A stretch of 64,000 nt of DNA, from NCBI RefSeq assembly GCF_002025705.1, contig NZ_CP018846.1, forward strand, positions 5,757,501 to 5,821,500, read 5' to 3'. The notes under the pieces were generated by a model. The model was not told the DNA's origin, did no database searches, and worked only from the letters and a program-made list of their open reading frames with translations. A program made the position numbers and the translations under genes. Numbering within the stretch: the stretch's first letter is position 1; every line of letters begins with the position of its first letter. Below are positions 44,074-52,975 of this stretch, in pieces. The DNA comes from Pseudomonas putida (lineage in GTDB: Bacteria > Pseudomonadota > Gammaproteobacteria > Pseudomonadales > Pseudomonadaceae).

Positions 44074-44110
44074 CTTGTTACCCTGCGTCGGGTCATCCCA
44101 TGGTGCTGTC

Positions 44111-45409
44111 ATGTCTGAATCCCATCCCCTCATCCTAGCTCTGGTTTCCTACCTTGAGCACGATCCCCTGCCCACTATCGTGCTGGACACCGACTACAAC
44201 ATCCTCGCGGCCAACGCGGCTTACCGCCGACAGTTCGGTCGAGACGAACAGGCGCCGCTGGGGGAGAAGTGCCACCGGGTTTCCCATCACTATGCTGTGC
44301 CTTGCGACCAGGCGGGTGAGCACTGCCCGATGCGCAAGGCGTGGAACAGCAAGGTGCCTGAGCGCGTGCTGCATATTCATCACACGCCGCGTGGGCCCGA
44401 GCATGTGGATGTCGAGTTGCGGCCGATCCTCGACGAGCAGGGCAGGGTGGTGGCCTTCGTCGAGCGGCTGACCCGTATCACCTTGGCCTCGGCACAACCT
44501 CAGCAACAGGGCCTGGTCGGGCGAGCGCCAGCGTTCAAGTCGGCATTGGCGAGCCTGCAACGCGCCGCACCCGCCCAGATCCCAGTGCTGCTCCAGGGCG
44601 AGTCGGGTACCGGCAAGGAGCTGTTTGCCCGAGCCATCCATATGGGCAGCCCACGAGCGAATGGCCCGCTGGTAGTGGTGGACTGCACCGGCCTGACTGA
44701 GTCGCTGTTCGAGAGCGAACTGTTCGGTTACGAGAAAGGTGCGTTCACTGGCGCCAACCAGCGCAAGATCGGCCTGGCCGAAGCAGCCCATGGCGGTACG
44801 CTTTTCCTTGATGAGATTGGCGAGGTGCCGCTGGCGATGCAGGTCAAACTGCTGCGCCTGATCGAGTCCGGCAGCTTCCGCCCGGTGGGCAGCCTGCGAA
44901 CCGTGCATTCGGATTTCCGCCTGGTGTCGGCGACCCATAAGCCGCTGAAGCAAATGGTGGCTGACGGGACTTTCCGAGAAGATCTGTATTACCGCATCAG
45001 TGGCTTCCCGATCCGCTTGCCGGCATTGCGTGAGCGGGTGGAAGATCTGCCTTTGCTGGCCGAGAGCCTTTTGCAACGCATGACCGGTACACCAACAACG
45101 AGGCTGACCGAGGAGGCGCTGACGCAACTGGGGCTGCATCCATTCCCAGGCAACATTCGCGAGTTGCGCAACATTCTGGAGAGGGCGCGGCTGTTTGCCG
45201 ATGAAGGGTTGATCAAGGCGGAACATCTACCGGAAGACGTCGGGCCACAATTCGCAGTTGCCGCAAGCAAGGGGCGAGGGCGAAACGATCTAGGTAACCT
45301 GGCTCAGGCGCTGGAGCAGTTCCAGGGATCACGCAGCGAGCTGGCACGTCATCTCGGCCTGAGTGAGCGCACCCTGTATCGCCGCCTGAAAGCCCTTGGT
45401 CTCAATTAG
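44111..45409 (+). CDS. FisR-like sigma-54-dependent activator, sulfane-sulfur sensor
   Basis: A 432-residue enhancer-binding protein. The N-terminal PAS-like domain (about 15-125) has Cys54, Cys65 and Cys72; this 11- and 7-residue spacing is the one I recall for the sensing cysteines of Cupriavidus FisR (53, 64, 71). The AAA+ domain has Walker A GESGTGKE (163-170), the sigma-54 loop GAFTGA (210-215) and Walker B LFLDEIGE; a Fis-type helix-turn-helix ends the protein. The ATG at 44111 places the cysteines at the FisR register, though the ribosome site is weak. It is divergent from its probable target operon. Confidence 0.92.
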   Translation: MSESHPLILALVSYLEHDPLPTIVLDTDYNILAANAAYRRQFGRDEQAPLGEKCHRVSHHYAVPCDQAGEHCPMRKAWNSKVPERVLHIHHTPRGPEHVDVELRPILDEQGRVVAFVERLTRITLASAQPQQQGLVGRAPAFKSALASLQRAAPAQIPVLLQGESGTGKELFARAIHMGSPRANGPLVVVDCTGLTESLFESELFGYEKGAFTGANQRKIGLAEAAHGGTLFLDEIGEVPLAMQVKLLRLIESGSFRPVGSLRTVHSDFRLVSATHKPLKQMVADGTFREDLYYRISGFPIRLPALRERVEDLPLLAESLLQRMTGTPTTRLTEEALTQLGLHPFPGNIRELRNILERARLFADEGLIKAEHLPEDVGPQFAVAASKGRGRNDLGNLAQALEQFQGSRSELARHLGLSERTLYRRLKALGLN

Positions 45410-45540
45410 TACCGTGGCTGTCTTTACCTGACCTTTACCTCTGCCCTTACAAGATTCGGCAAAACCTGTGGTCTGATCAGTTAACCGCACCAGGCACTCA
45501 GCGACACCCGCCGGGCGTTAAACAAGCAGAGGATCACCCC

Positions 45541-45951
45541 ATGAAGAAAACCCTGACCGTACTCTGCGCCGCGCTTGTGCTCAGCACACCCTTGGCCAGC
45601 TTCGCTCAACCAGGCCCTGACCGTTACGACGATGGCCACGGTCCATCCCATCAGGGCTATGAACCCCATGGCCAGCCCGAACGTCATGACCGCCATGACA
45701 ACGGTCACTACCCGGCGTACCACAACCCGAACTTCCGCCCCGAAGCGGGTATGCCGATGCCGCATCAGCAATGGCACCGTGGGTATGTGGTCGAACCGCG
45801 CTACCGTGCCGACCGCTACTGGGTGACCGACTGGCGCGCACGGCATCTGTACGCACCGCCACGTGATCATCGCTGGTTGTACGTGAACGGTGACTATGTG
45901 CTGGTAGCGATTGCCAGTGGTGTGGTCGTCAGCGTGCTTTCCGGCTACTGA
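45541..45951 (+). CDS. RcnB-family periplasmic protein, His-rich
   Basis: A 136-residue protein with a clear signal peptide (MKKTLTVLCAALVLSTPLASFA). The mature N-terminal half is rich in His, Asp, Tyr and Pro (repeated HG, HD, RHD), and the C-terminal half has RYWVTDWRARHLYAPPRDHRWLYVNGDYVLVAIASGVV, the RcnB family block. E. coli RcnB affects nickel/cobalt export; here metal binding is plausible but untested. GAGGATC precedes the ATG. A bidirectional terminator separates it from gyrB. Confidence 0.88.
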   Translation: MKKTLTVLCAALVLSTPLASFAQPGPDRYDDGHGPSHQGYEPHGQPERHDRHDNGHYPAYHNPNFRPEAGMPMPHQQWHRGYVVEPRYRADRYWVTDWRARHLYAPPRDHRWLYVNGDYVLVAIASGVVVSVLSGY

Positions 45952-45962
45952 TATTCGCAGAT

Positions 45963-45993
45963 AAAAAAACGCCCGCATCAGCGGGCGTTTTTT
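45963..45993. terminator. Bidirectional intrinsic terminator between the RcnB gene and gyrB
   Basis: AAAAAACGCCCGC-ATCA-GCGGGCGTTTTTT: a 7 bp GC stem with A-tract and T-tract, working on both strands. Confidence 0.93.
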
Positions 45994-46013
45994 ATCCTGC
46001 GATCTACACCTGA

Positions 46014-48434
46014 TCAGAAGTCCAGGTTCGATACCGACAGCGCATTGCTTTCGATGAAGTCACGGCGTGGCTCTACCGCGTCACCCATCAGGGTGTTGAA
46101 GATCTGGTCGGCGGCAATCGCGTCTTCGATGGTGACCTTGAGCATGCGGCGGACGGTTGGGTCCATGGTGGTTTCCCACAGCTGCTCCGGGTTCATCTCG
46201 CCCAGACCTTTGTATCGCTGGATGGTGTGGCGCTTGGTGCTTTCGTTCATCAGCCAGTCCAGGCCTTCCTTGAACTCGACAATCGCCTTACGACGCTCAC
46301 CACGCTGAACATAGGCGCCTTCACCCAGCAGGGTAGAAAGCTTGGCACCGACGTTGACCACCGTACGGTAATCGTTGCTGCCGAAGAAGTCGCGGTTGAA
46401 GGTGACGTAGCTGGCCAGGCCGTGGGAGGTGATTTCCACTTCCGGCAGCCAGACATTGCGCTCCTTGTCTTCGCGCAGGCTGGCCTGATAGGCCAGGCCC
46501 GACTTCTGGCTGTTGCTCAGACGCTCCTGGAACTTCACCAGCCAGGCTTGCATCACCGCGTGGTCGCCCAGTTGCTCCAGGGTGACTTCCGGCAGGTAGA
46601 TGAAGTGCTCGGTGATGTCTTCCGGGTACAGGCGCGACAAGCGCTTGAGGGTCTTCATCACGGCGCGGAATTCGTTCACCAGGGTCTCCAGCTGTACGCC
46701 GGAAACGGCTGGTGCCGATTCGTCCAGGTGCAGGCTGGCATCTTCGAGGGCCGATTGGGTCATGTATTCTTCCATGGCCTCGTCGTCCTTGATGTACTGC
46801 TCCTGCTTGCCTTTCTTGACCTTGTACAGTGGTGGCTGGGCGATGTAGATGTAACCGCGCTCGACCAACTCCGGCAGCTGACGGAAGAAGAAGGTCAGCA
46901 GCAGGGTACGGATGTGCGAACCGTCGACGTCAGCATCGGTCATGATGATGATGTTGTGATAACGCAGCTTGTCGATGTTGTACTCTTCGCGGCCAATGCC
47001 ACAGCCCAACGCGGTAATCAGCGTGCCCACTTCCTGGGACGAGATCATCTTGTCGAAGCGAGCTTTCTCGACGTTGAGGATCTTGCCCTTCAGCGGCAAG
47101 ATCGCCTGAGTGCGACGGTTACGGCCTTGCTTGGCCGAGCCACCCGCGGAGTCACCCTCCACCAGGTACAGTTCGGAGAGGGCAGGGTCCTTCTCCTGGC
47201 AGTCCGCCAGTTTGCCCGGCAGGCCGGCGATATCCAGCGCACCTTTGCGGCGGGTCATTTCACGGGCTTTACGTGCCGCTTCACGGGCACGGGCAGCGTC
47301 GATCATCTTGCCTACCACGGCCTTGGCTTCGTTCGGGTTTTCCAGCAGGAAGTCGGCGAAGTACTTGTTCATCTCTTGTTCCACGGCGGTTTTCACCTCC
47401 GAGGAGACCAGCTTGTCTTTGGTCTGCGAGCTGAACTTCGGATCCGGCACCTTCACCGAAATGATCGCAGTCAGGCCTTCACGGGCATCGTCACCGGTGG
47501 TAGCGACCTTGTTCTTCTTGGCCAGGCCTTCCTGCTCGATGTAGCTGTTCAGGCTACGGGTCAGCGAGGAGCGGAAACCGACCAAGTGAGTACCGCCGTC
47601 ACGCTGCGGAATGTTGTTGGTGAAGCACAGCAGGTTCTCGTTGAAGCTGTCGTTCCACTGCAGGGCAATCTCGACACCCACGCCATCGTCACGCTGGACG
47701 TTGAAGTGGAAGACCTGCGAGTTGATCGGGGTCTTGTTGGTGTTGAGGTATTCAACGAATGCGCTCAAGCCACCTTCGTATTTGAAGAACTCTTCCTTGC
47801 CCGAACGCTCGTCCTTCAGCAGGATGCCGACACCCGAGTTGAGGAAAGACAGTTCGCGAATCCGCTTGGCCAGGATGTCCCAGCTGAAGTGGATGTTCTT
47901 GAAGGTTTCAGCCGAAGGCTTGAAGTGAATGTGGGTACCGGTGGTTTCGCTGTCACCGACTACGGCCATCGGCGCCTGTGGAACACCGTGAACGTAGGTC
48001 TGCTCCCAGATCTTGCCGCTGCGGCGAACAGTCAACACCAGCTTCTCGGACAGCGCGTTTACTACCGAAACGCCCACACCGTGCAGACCGCCGGATACCT
48101 TATAGGAGTTGTCGTCGAACTTACCGCCGGCGTGCAGCACGGTCATGATGACTTCGGCTGCGGATACGCCTTCTTCTTTATGCACGTCGACCGGAATGCC
48201 ACGGCCGTTGTCGCGCACACTGATGGATTCGTCCGTGTGGATGATGACGGTGATGTCATCGCAGTGACCGGCGAGGGCTTCGTCGATCGAGTTGTCGACC
48301 ACCTCGAAGACCATGTGGTGCAGGCCGCTACCATCATCGGTGTCGCCAATGTACATGCCGGGACGCTTGCGTACGGCATCCAAACCTTTCAGCACCTTGA
48401 TGCTGGAGGAGTCGTACGTTTGATTTTCGCTCAT
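46014..48434 (-). CDS. gyrB: DNA gyrase subunit B
   Basis: An 806-residue ATPase subunit of DNA gyrase, which introduces negative supercoils. The GHKL ATPase domain has DNGRGIPVDVH and GGLHGVGVSVVNALS, the TOPRIM domain has EGDSAGGSAKQGRNR and DADVDGSHIRTLLL, and the C-terminal GEMNPEQLWETTMDP block is present. The ATG at 48434 has GGGAG upstream. It is the last gene of dnaA-dnaN-recF-gyrB, four bases after the recF stop, with parS next to its ribosome site. Confidence 0.99.
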   Translation of the reverse strand: MSENQTYDSSSIKVLKGLDAVRKRPGMYIGDTDDGSGLHHMVFEVVDNSIDEALAGHCDDITVIIHTDESISVRDNGRGIPVDVHKEEGVSAAEVIMTVLHAGGKFDDNSYKVSGGLHGVGVSVVNALSEKLVLTVRRSGKIWEQTYVHGVPQAPMAVVGDSETTGTHIHFKPSAETFKNIHFSWDILAKRIRELSFLNSGVGILLKDERSGKEEFFKYEGGLSAFVEYLNTNKTPINSQVFHFNVQRDDGVGVEIALQWNDSFNENLLCFTNNIPQRDGGTHLVGFRSSLTRSLNSYIEQEGLAKKNKVATTGDDAREGLTAIISVKVPDPKFSSQTKDKLVSSEVKTAVEQEMNKYFADFLLENPNEAKAVVGKMIDAARAREAARKAREMTRRKGALDIAGLPGKLADCQEKDPALSELYLVEGDSAGGSAKQGRNRRTQAILPLKGKILNVEKARFDKMISSQEVGTLITALGCGIGREEYNIDKLRYHNIIIMTDADVDGSHIRTLLLTFFFRQLPELVERGYIYIAQPPLYKVKKGKQEQYIKDDEAMEEYMTQSALEDASLHLDESAPAVSGVQLETLVNEFRAVMKTLKRLSRLYPEDITEHFIYLPEVTLEQLGDHAVMQAWLVKFQERLSNSQKSGLAYQASLREDKERNVWLPEVEITSHGLASYVTFNRDFFGSNDYRTVVNVGAKLSTLLGEGAYVQRGERRKAIVEFKEGLDWLMNESTKRHTIQRYKGLGEMNPEQLWETTMDPTVRRMLKVTIEDAIAADQIFNTLMGDAVEPRRDFIESNALSVSNLDF

Positions 48435-48438
48435 GCCT

Positions 48439-49542
48439 TCACTCCCGATGGTCGTGGGTCTGGGTGATACGGCCTTGTTCCACGTGGAACAAGGCAACTG
48501 GCGTTTCCGTCTGCCAGCCTTCCCTCAGTAATTCGTGATCTACACAGGTGATGAACACCTGGCAGCGTAATTCTTCAAGCAAGCGGCACAGCGCGCGGCG
48601 ATGCTGGTCATCCAGCTCGGACGGCAGGTCGTCAACGAGATAAATACAGTGGCCGCGGCGAGCCTGACTGACGAGGTGGCCCTGGGCAATGCGCAATGCG
48701 CACACCACCAACTTTTGCTGACCTCGCGACAGAATGTCGGCTGCGTTGTTGGCAGCCAGACGAAGACGCAGATCAGCACGTTGCGGGCCGGCTTGGGTAT
48801 GACCCATCTGCTGATCGCGAAGGAGAGAGGAGGCGAGTACTTCTTGCAGTTCCCGGTCCTTGTCCCAGCCTCGATAGTAGCTAAGGGTCAACCCGTCCAG
48901 CTCGACCAGCTCGCTCAGGGTTTGCTCGAAGACGGGCTTCAAGGCCTTGATGTAGTTGCGACGGTATTCATCTATTTCCGCGCTGGCCAGGCATAACTCC
49001 CGGTCCCAGGCGGCTTGCGAAGCTGGGTCAAGTGTACCATGCCGCAACCACGAGTTCCGCTGCCGCAGCGCCTTCTGCAGACGTTGCCAAGCTGGCAGGA
49101 ATCGAGGTTCCACGTGGAACACACCCCAATCTAGAAACTGACGGCGGATTTTCGGTGCGCCTTCCAGCAATCGAAAACTGTCCGGGTTGATCAGTTGCAG
49201 CGGCAGCATTTCAGCCAGTTGAGCAGCGCTCTTCGCATTCTGGCCGTCGATGCGGATCGTGAATTCGCCCGCCCGCTCCCTTGATACGCCCAGGTTGCTG
49301 GTGCCACCCTCAGCCAACTGCACTTCGCCAAACACGGTACAAGCGGGCTGCTCATACTGGATAACCGGGTTCAGCCGAGTGCTGCGAAATGACCGGGCAA
49401 GGCCTAGCAGGTGCACGGCTTCGAGCACACTGGTCTTGCCGCTGCCGTTGGCGCCGTAAAGGATATTGATGCGGGGGGAAGGTGAGAGAGTCACCGGGTG
49501 CAAATTGCGCACCGCGGTGACCATGATACGTCGAAGGGACAT
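48439..49542 (-). CDS. recF: DNA replication and repair protein RecF
   Basis: A 367-residue SMC-like ATPase that helps load RecA at single-strand gaps with RecO and RecR. Walker A is GANGSGKT at residues 30-37, the ABC signature is LSRGQQKLVVCALRIAQG, and Walker B is YLVDDLPSELD. One perfect and one near-perfect parS lie inside its coding sequence, the perfect one near the 3' end. It starts 15 bp after the dnaN stop. Confidence 0.98.
   Translation of the reverse strand: MSLRRIMVTAVRNLHPVTLSPSPRINILYGANGSGKTSVLEAVHLLGLARSFRSTRLNPVIQYEQPACTVFGEVQLAEGGTSNLGVSRERAGEFTIRIDGQNAKSAAQLAEMLPLQLINPDSFRLLEGAPKIRRQFLDWGVFHVEPRFLPAWQRLQKALRQRNSWLRHGTLDPASQAAWDRELCLASAEIDEYRRNYIKALKPVFEQTLSELVELDGLTLSYYRGWDKDRELQEVLASSLLRDQQMGHTQAGPQRADLRLRLAANNAADILSRGQQKLVVCALRIAQGHLVSQARRGHCIYLVDDLPSELDDQHRRALCRLLEELRCQVFITCVDHELLREGWQTETPVALFHVEQGRITQTHDHRE
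48476..48491. promoter_or_regulatory. parS centromere site, perfect
   Basis: TGTTCCACGTGGAACA is a perfect 16 bp palindrome identical to the Pseudomonas parS consensus. It lies in the last codons of recF, about 4 kb from oriC and 12 kb from parAB, and should nucleate ParB. Confidence 0.95.
49106..49121. promoter_or_regulatory. parS-like site, one mismatch
   Basis: GGTTCCACGTGGAACA differs from the consensus only at the first base. It is inside recF, about 630 bp from the perfect parS, so the pair may act together. Confidence 0.85.
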
Positions 49543-49557
49543 TTCGCCTGCTACGAA

Positions 49558-50661
49558 TTACAGACGCATCGGCATGACAACGTAGGAAGAATCGTCATTG
49601 CCAGCTTCCTGCAGCAGGGCACTGCTGTTGGAATCGGACAAAATCAGACGAACTTGCTCGGTAGTCATAACGCCCAACACGTCCAGCAGATAGCTGACGT
49701 TGAAGCCGATTTCCAGCGAGCTACCTTCGTAGTCCACGCCGATCTCTTCTTCCGCTTCTTCCTGCTCAGGGTTGTTGGCCTGGATTTTCAGTTGCCCGGC
49801 TGCCAGCTGCAGGCGAATGCCACGGTACTTCTCGTTGGAGAGAATTGCGGTACGGCTGAACGCTTCACGCAACGCCTGACGGTCACCAACAACCAGCTTG
49901 TCACCGCCCTTCGGCAGCACTCGCTCATAGTCCGGGAACTTGCCATCGACCAGCTTGGACGTGAAGGTGAACTCACCGGTGGTCGCACGGATGTGGTGCT
50001 GGCCAAGTACGATGCTGACCATGCCTTCCGGATCGGTCAGCAGGCGCGCCAGCTCGAGAATACCTTTACGTGGAACGATGACCTGATGACGATCGTCCTG
50101 CTCGATCGGCGCGCTCATCGAGCACAGCGCCAGCCGGTGGCCGTCGGTGGAAACCGCACGCAGAGTATTGCGCGACACTTCCAGCAGCATACCGTTGAGG
50201 TAGTATCGCACGTCCTGCTGGGCCATGGCGAAGCTGGTGCGCTCGATCAGGCGGCGCAGCTTGCTCTGTTCCAGGTTGCAGGTCAGCGAACCCGGGCCTT
50301 CTTCAACGGTCGGGAAATCGTTGGCAGGCAGGGTCGACAAGGTAAAGCGACTGCGGCCGGCTTTGACCAGCAGCTTCTGCTCGTCCACCTTGATGTCGAT
50401 CAGAACATCGTTCGGCAGGCTCTTGCAGATGTCCATCAGCTTGCGCGCCGGGACAGTGATCTCGCCTGGCTCGGCCGGCTCTTCCAGTTGTACGCGGCCA
50501 ACCAGTTCGACTTCCAGGTCGGTACCGGTCAACGACAGCTGCTGGCCTTGCACGACCAGCAGGACGTTGGACAGAACCGGCAAGGTCTGGCGGCGCTCGA
50601 CGACACCGGCGACCAGTTGCAGGGGTTTCAACAGGGCTTCGCGTTGAATGGTGAAATGCAT
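49558..50661 (-). CDS. dnaN: DNA polymerase III beta subunit (sliding clamp)
   Basis: A 367-residue protein of three similar domains that forms the ring-shaped dimeric clamp holding polymerase III on DNA. Family landmarks include MHFTIQREALLKPLQLVAGVVERRQTLPVLSNVLL at the N-terminus and the C-terminal SSYVVMPMRL, whose last residues line the partner-binding pocket. It lies 40 bp downstream of dnaA in the usual order. Confidence 0.99.
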   Translation of the reverse strand: MHFTIQREALLKPLQLVAGVVERRQTLPVLSNVLLVVQGQQLSLTGTDLEVELVGRVQLEEPAEPGEITVPARKLMDICKSLPNDVLIDIKVDEQKLLVKAGRSRFTLSTLPANDFPTVEEGPGSLTCNLEQSKLRRLIERTSFAMAQQDVRYYLNGMLLEVSRNTLRAVSTDGHRLALCSMSAPIEQDDRHQVIVPRKGILELARLLTDPEGMVSIVLGQHHIRATTGEFTFTSKLVDGKFPDYERVLPKGGDKLVVGDRQALREAFSRTAILSNEKYRGIRLQLAAGQLKIQANNPEQEEAEEEIGVDYEGSSLEIGFNVSYLLDVLGVMTTEQVRLILSDSNSSALLQEAGNDDSSYVVMPMRL

Positions 50662-50701
50662 GGTCTAGTCCCTTGCCTTCAATTAGCTGCGCTGGCGAAC
50701 G

Positions 50702-52240
50702 TCAAGTCGTCAGCGTCCGCAGCAGGTTCTTGTAGTCCTCGCGGATGTCCGCGTCGGATTCCTTCAATTCGTTGATCTTGCGGCAGGCGTGCAGCACGGT
50801 GGTGTGGTCGCGACCGCCAAACATGTCGCCGATCTCTGGCAGACTGTGGTTGGTCAGTTCCTTCGACAAGGCCATGGCTACCTGACGCGGGCGCGCAACG
50901 GAGCGCGAACGGCGTTTGGACAACAGATCGGCGATCTTGATCTTGTAGTACTCAGCCACGGTACGCTGGATGTTATCCACACTCACCAGCTTGTCTTGAA
51001 GCGCCAGCAGGTCCTTCAACGACTCACGAATCAGCTCGATGGTGATGTCACGGCCCATGAAGTGCGAGTGAGCGATCACCCGCTTCAAGGCGCCTTCGAG
51101 TTCACGTACGTTGGAGCGGATACGCTGGGCGATGAAGAACGCAGCATCGTGCGGCAGCTCTACCTTGGCCTGATCGGCCTTTTTCATCAGGATCGCGACG
51201 CGGGTTTCCAATTCCGGCGGCTCTACGGCCACCGTCAGGCCCCAGCCGAAGCGCGACTTCAGGCGCTCTTCCAGGCCTTCGATTTCCTTCGGGTAGCGGT
51301 CGCTGGTGAGAATCACCTGCTGACCACCCTCGAGCAGGGCGTTGAAGGTATGGAAGAACTCTTCCTGTGAACGCTCTTTACGGGCGAAGAACTGGATATC
51401 GTCGATCAGCAGCGCATCGACCGACCGGTAGAAGCGCTTGAATTCATTGATCGCGTTGAGCTGCAGCGCCTTGACCATATCCGCGACGAAGCGCTCGGAA
51501 TGCAGGTACACAACCTTGGCATTCGGGTTCTTCTTCAGCAGATGGTTACCCACAGCATGCATCAGGTGGGTTTTACCCAGGCCCACGCCACCATAAAGGA
51601 AGAGCGGGTTGTAGCCGTGCTTGGGGTTGTCAGCGACCTGCCAGGCCGCAGCGCGGGCCAGCTGGTTCGACTTACCTTCGACAAAGGTCTCGAAGGTAAA
51701 CGTGCGGTTCAGGTAGCTGGTGTGCTTGAGCGCGCCTTCCACCTGGACCGTGCGCTGTTCGGTACGGTTACCAGCAGCAGGTGCTGAGGTGTTGTCGCCC
51801 ATGCCGTCGAAGCTGTCACGCGAAGCCGCCTCACCAACCTCATTCACCTGCACCGGTTCAGCCAACGGCGCCTGAACCGGTTCGGCCACGGCGGCCACAG
51901 TGGGCGCTGCTGCCTGCTGAGTCTGGTTTTGTGCAAGCGACGCAGCGACTGCAGCACTCACAGGCGCATTAGGTGCAGCACGTGGAGCGGAGCTGCGACG
52001 GCTGCCTATTAACAAGGAAAGGGCTGGCGCCATGCCGCTGCCGTTTTCACCCAACAGTTCGAGCAGACGGCCCAGGTACTTTTCATTCACCCAGTCGAGC
52101 ACAAAACGGTTAGGCGCATAGACGCGCAACTCGTTGCCTTCGGCTTCGACCTGTAGCGGACGGATCCAGGTGTTGAATTGCTGGGCAGGCAGTTCATCGC
52201 GCAGAAGCTCCACGCACTGCTGCCAAAGTTCCACTGACAC
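50702..52240 (-). CDS. dnaA: Chromosomal replication initiator protein DnaA
   Basis: A 512-residue AAA+ initiator. Domain I starts VELWQQCVELLRDELPAQQFNTW. Domain II (about 83-165) is a long low-complexity linker rich in Ala, Pro, Gln and Val. Domain III has Walker A GGVGLGKT at 217-224 and the Walker B segment IDDIQF. Domain IV carries the DnaA-box signature GGRDHTTVLHACRKI. The GTG at 52240 with AGGGGAT upstream is the start; the frame is open further into oriC without similarity. A minus-strand TACAAT (52287-52292) next to a DnaA box fits autoregulation. Confidence 0.98.
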   Translation of the reverse strand: MSVELWQQCVELLRDELPAQQFNTWIRPLQVEAEGNELRVYAPNRFVLDWVNEKYLGRLLELLGENGSGMAPALSLLIGSRRSSAPRAAPNAPVSAAVAASLAQNQTQQAAAPTVAAVAEPVQAPLAEPVQVNEVGEAASRDSFDGMGDNTSAPAAGNRTEQRTVQVEGALKHTSYLNRTFTFETFVEGKSNQLARAAAWQVADNPKHGYNPLFLYGGVGLGKTHLMHAVGNHLLKKNPNAKVVYLHSERFVADMVKALQLNAINEFKRFYRSVDALLIDDIQFFARKERSQEEFFHTFNALLEGGQQVILTSDRYPKEIEGLEERLKSRFGWGLTVAVEPPELETRVAILMKKADQAKVELPHDAAFFIAQRIRSNVRELEGALKRVIAHSHFMGRDITIELIRESLKDLLALQDKLVSVDNIQRTVAEYYKIKIADLLSKRRSRSVARPRQVAMALSKELTNHSLPEIGDMFGGRDHTTVLHACRKINELKESDADIREDYKNLLRTLTT

Positions 52241-52824
52241 GGATATCCCCTGAGTTGAAAGCCGGATGAGGCAAAAACAAACCGCCATTGTACCGGTCGA
52301 GCGATCAGTTATCCACATGTGGAAACATTCTGAGCCATGACAAAACAGTCATTTAGCGGCCAAAACGCCTTCCAACCACTGTGAATAAGGTCTGTGGATA
52401 ACCAACCTTGAGGGCTATGCACAACCCTGAGGTCATCCCTGTTGATAACTCTGCTGTGGATAATTACGCATTCTATCCACAGGCTGTTCGCACGTCCAAC
52501 ACAAGCGCAGCACTTGTTACCGACAAGGTTTCAAAACTCTGTACAGCCCGTGGATTCTGGGCTTGGCGCAGTTATCCACAGAAGGTTGTCCACCTAAGAT
52601 TTATAAGTTCTTCAGAAAAGCTTTTTATATGTCTCTTCTTTTTTCTAATTCTGTCTTCCATTTGCCTGCCTGATCAACCCATGCCGGTACCAATCGGCTA
52701 AAGCGCCTTCTATAAGGAAAGACTGGTTGGAAATTGACCTATGGGCTTGCTTTCTCTAGAATCGCCGATCTCTTAAAAAGGGGGCCATTCCGGCCCGTAG
52801 TCGACAAACCCAGGTAACAACGCC
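52241..52824. other. oriC, chromosomal replication origin (dnaA-rpmH gap)
   Basis: This 584 bp gene-free region has four perfect DnaA boxes: TTATCCACA at 52309 and 52572, TGTGGATAA at 52393 and 52455. Near matches lie at 52439 (TGTTGATAA) and 52473 (CTATCCACA). Right after the last box, 52597-52660 is strongly AT-rich (TTTATAAG, TTTTTATATG, TTTTTTCTAATT) and is the probable unwinding element. The position between dnaA and rpmH is that of known Pseudomonas oriC. Confidence 0.95.
52734..52762 (+). promoter_or_regulatory. Sigma-70 promoter of rpmH-rnpA
   Basis: TTGACC (52734-52739), a 17 bp spacer, then TAGAAT (52757-52762). It lies about 62 bp upstream of rpmH, on the edge of oriC. Confidence 0.8.
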
Positions 52825-52959
52825 ATGAAACGTACTTTCCAACCAAGCACCATCAAGCGCGCTCGCACCCACGGCTTCCGTGCCCGTATGGCTACCAAGA
52901 ACGGCCGCGCTGTTCTGTCGCGTCGTCGTGCCAAAGGCCGTAAGCGTCTGGCCATTTGA
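52825..52959 (+). CDS. rpmH: 50S ribosomal protein L34
   Basis: A 44-residue, highly basic ribosomal protein. The translated sequence MKRTFQPSTIKRARTHGF and the C-terminal RRRAKGRKRLAI match L34 along the whole length. It is the first gene right of oriC, behind a strong sigma-70 promoter. rnpA follows after 16 bp. Confidence 0.99.
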   Translation: MKRTFQPSTIKRARTHGFRARMATKNGRAVLSRRRAKGRKRLAI

Positions 52960-52975
52960 TTTTTCGGCACAGGTG

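Noticed and set aside
46227..48467. A 746-codon plus-strand frame opposite gyrB
   Set aside because: GyrB is certain on the other strand; the frame is a codon-bias artefact.
52408..52701. A 97-codon plus-strand frame inside oriC
   Set aside because: It is made of DnaA boxes and the AT-rich element, has no ribosome site and resembles no protein.
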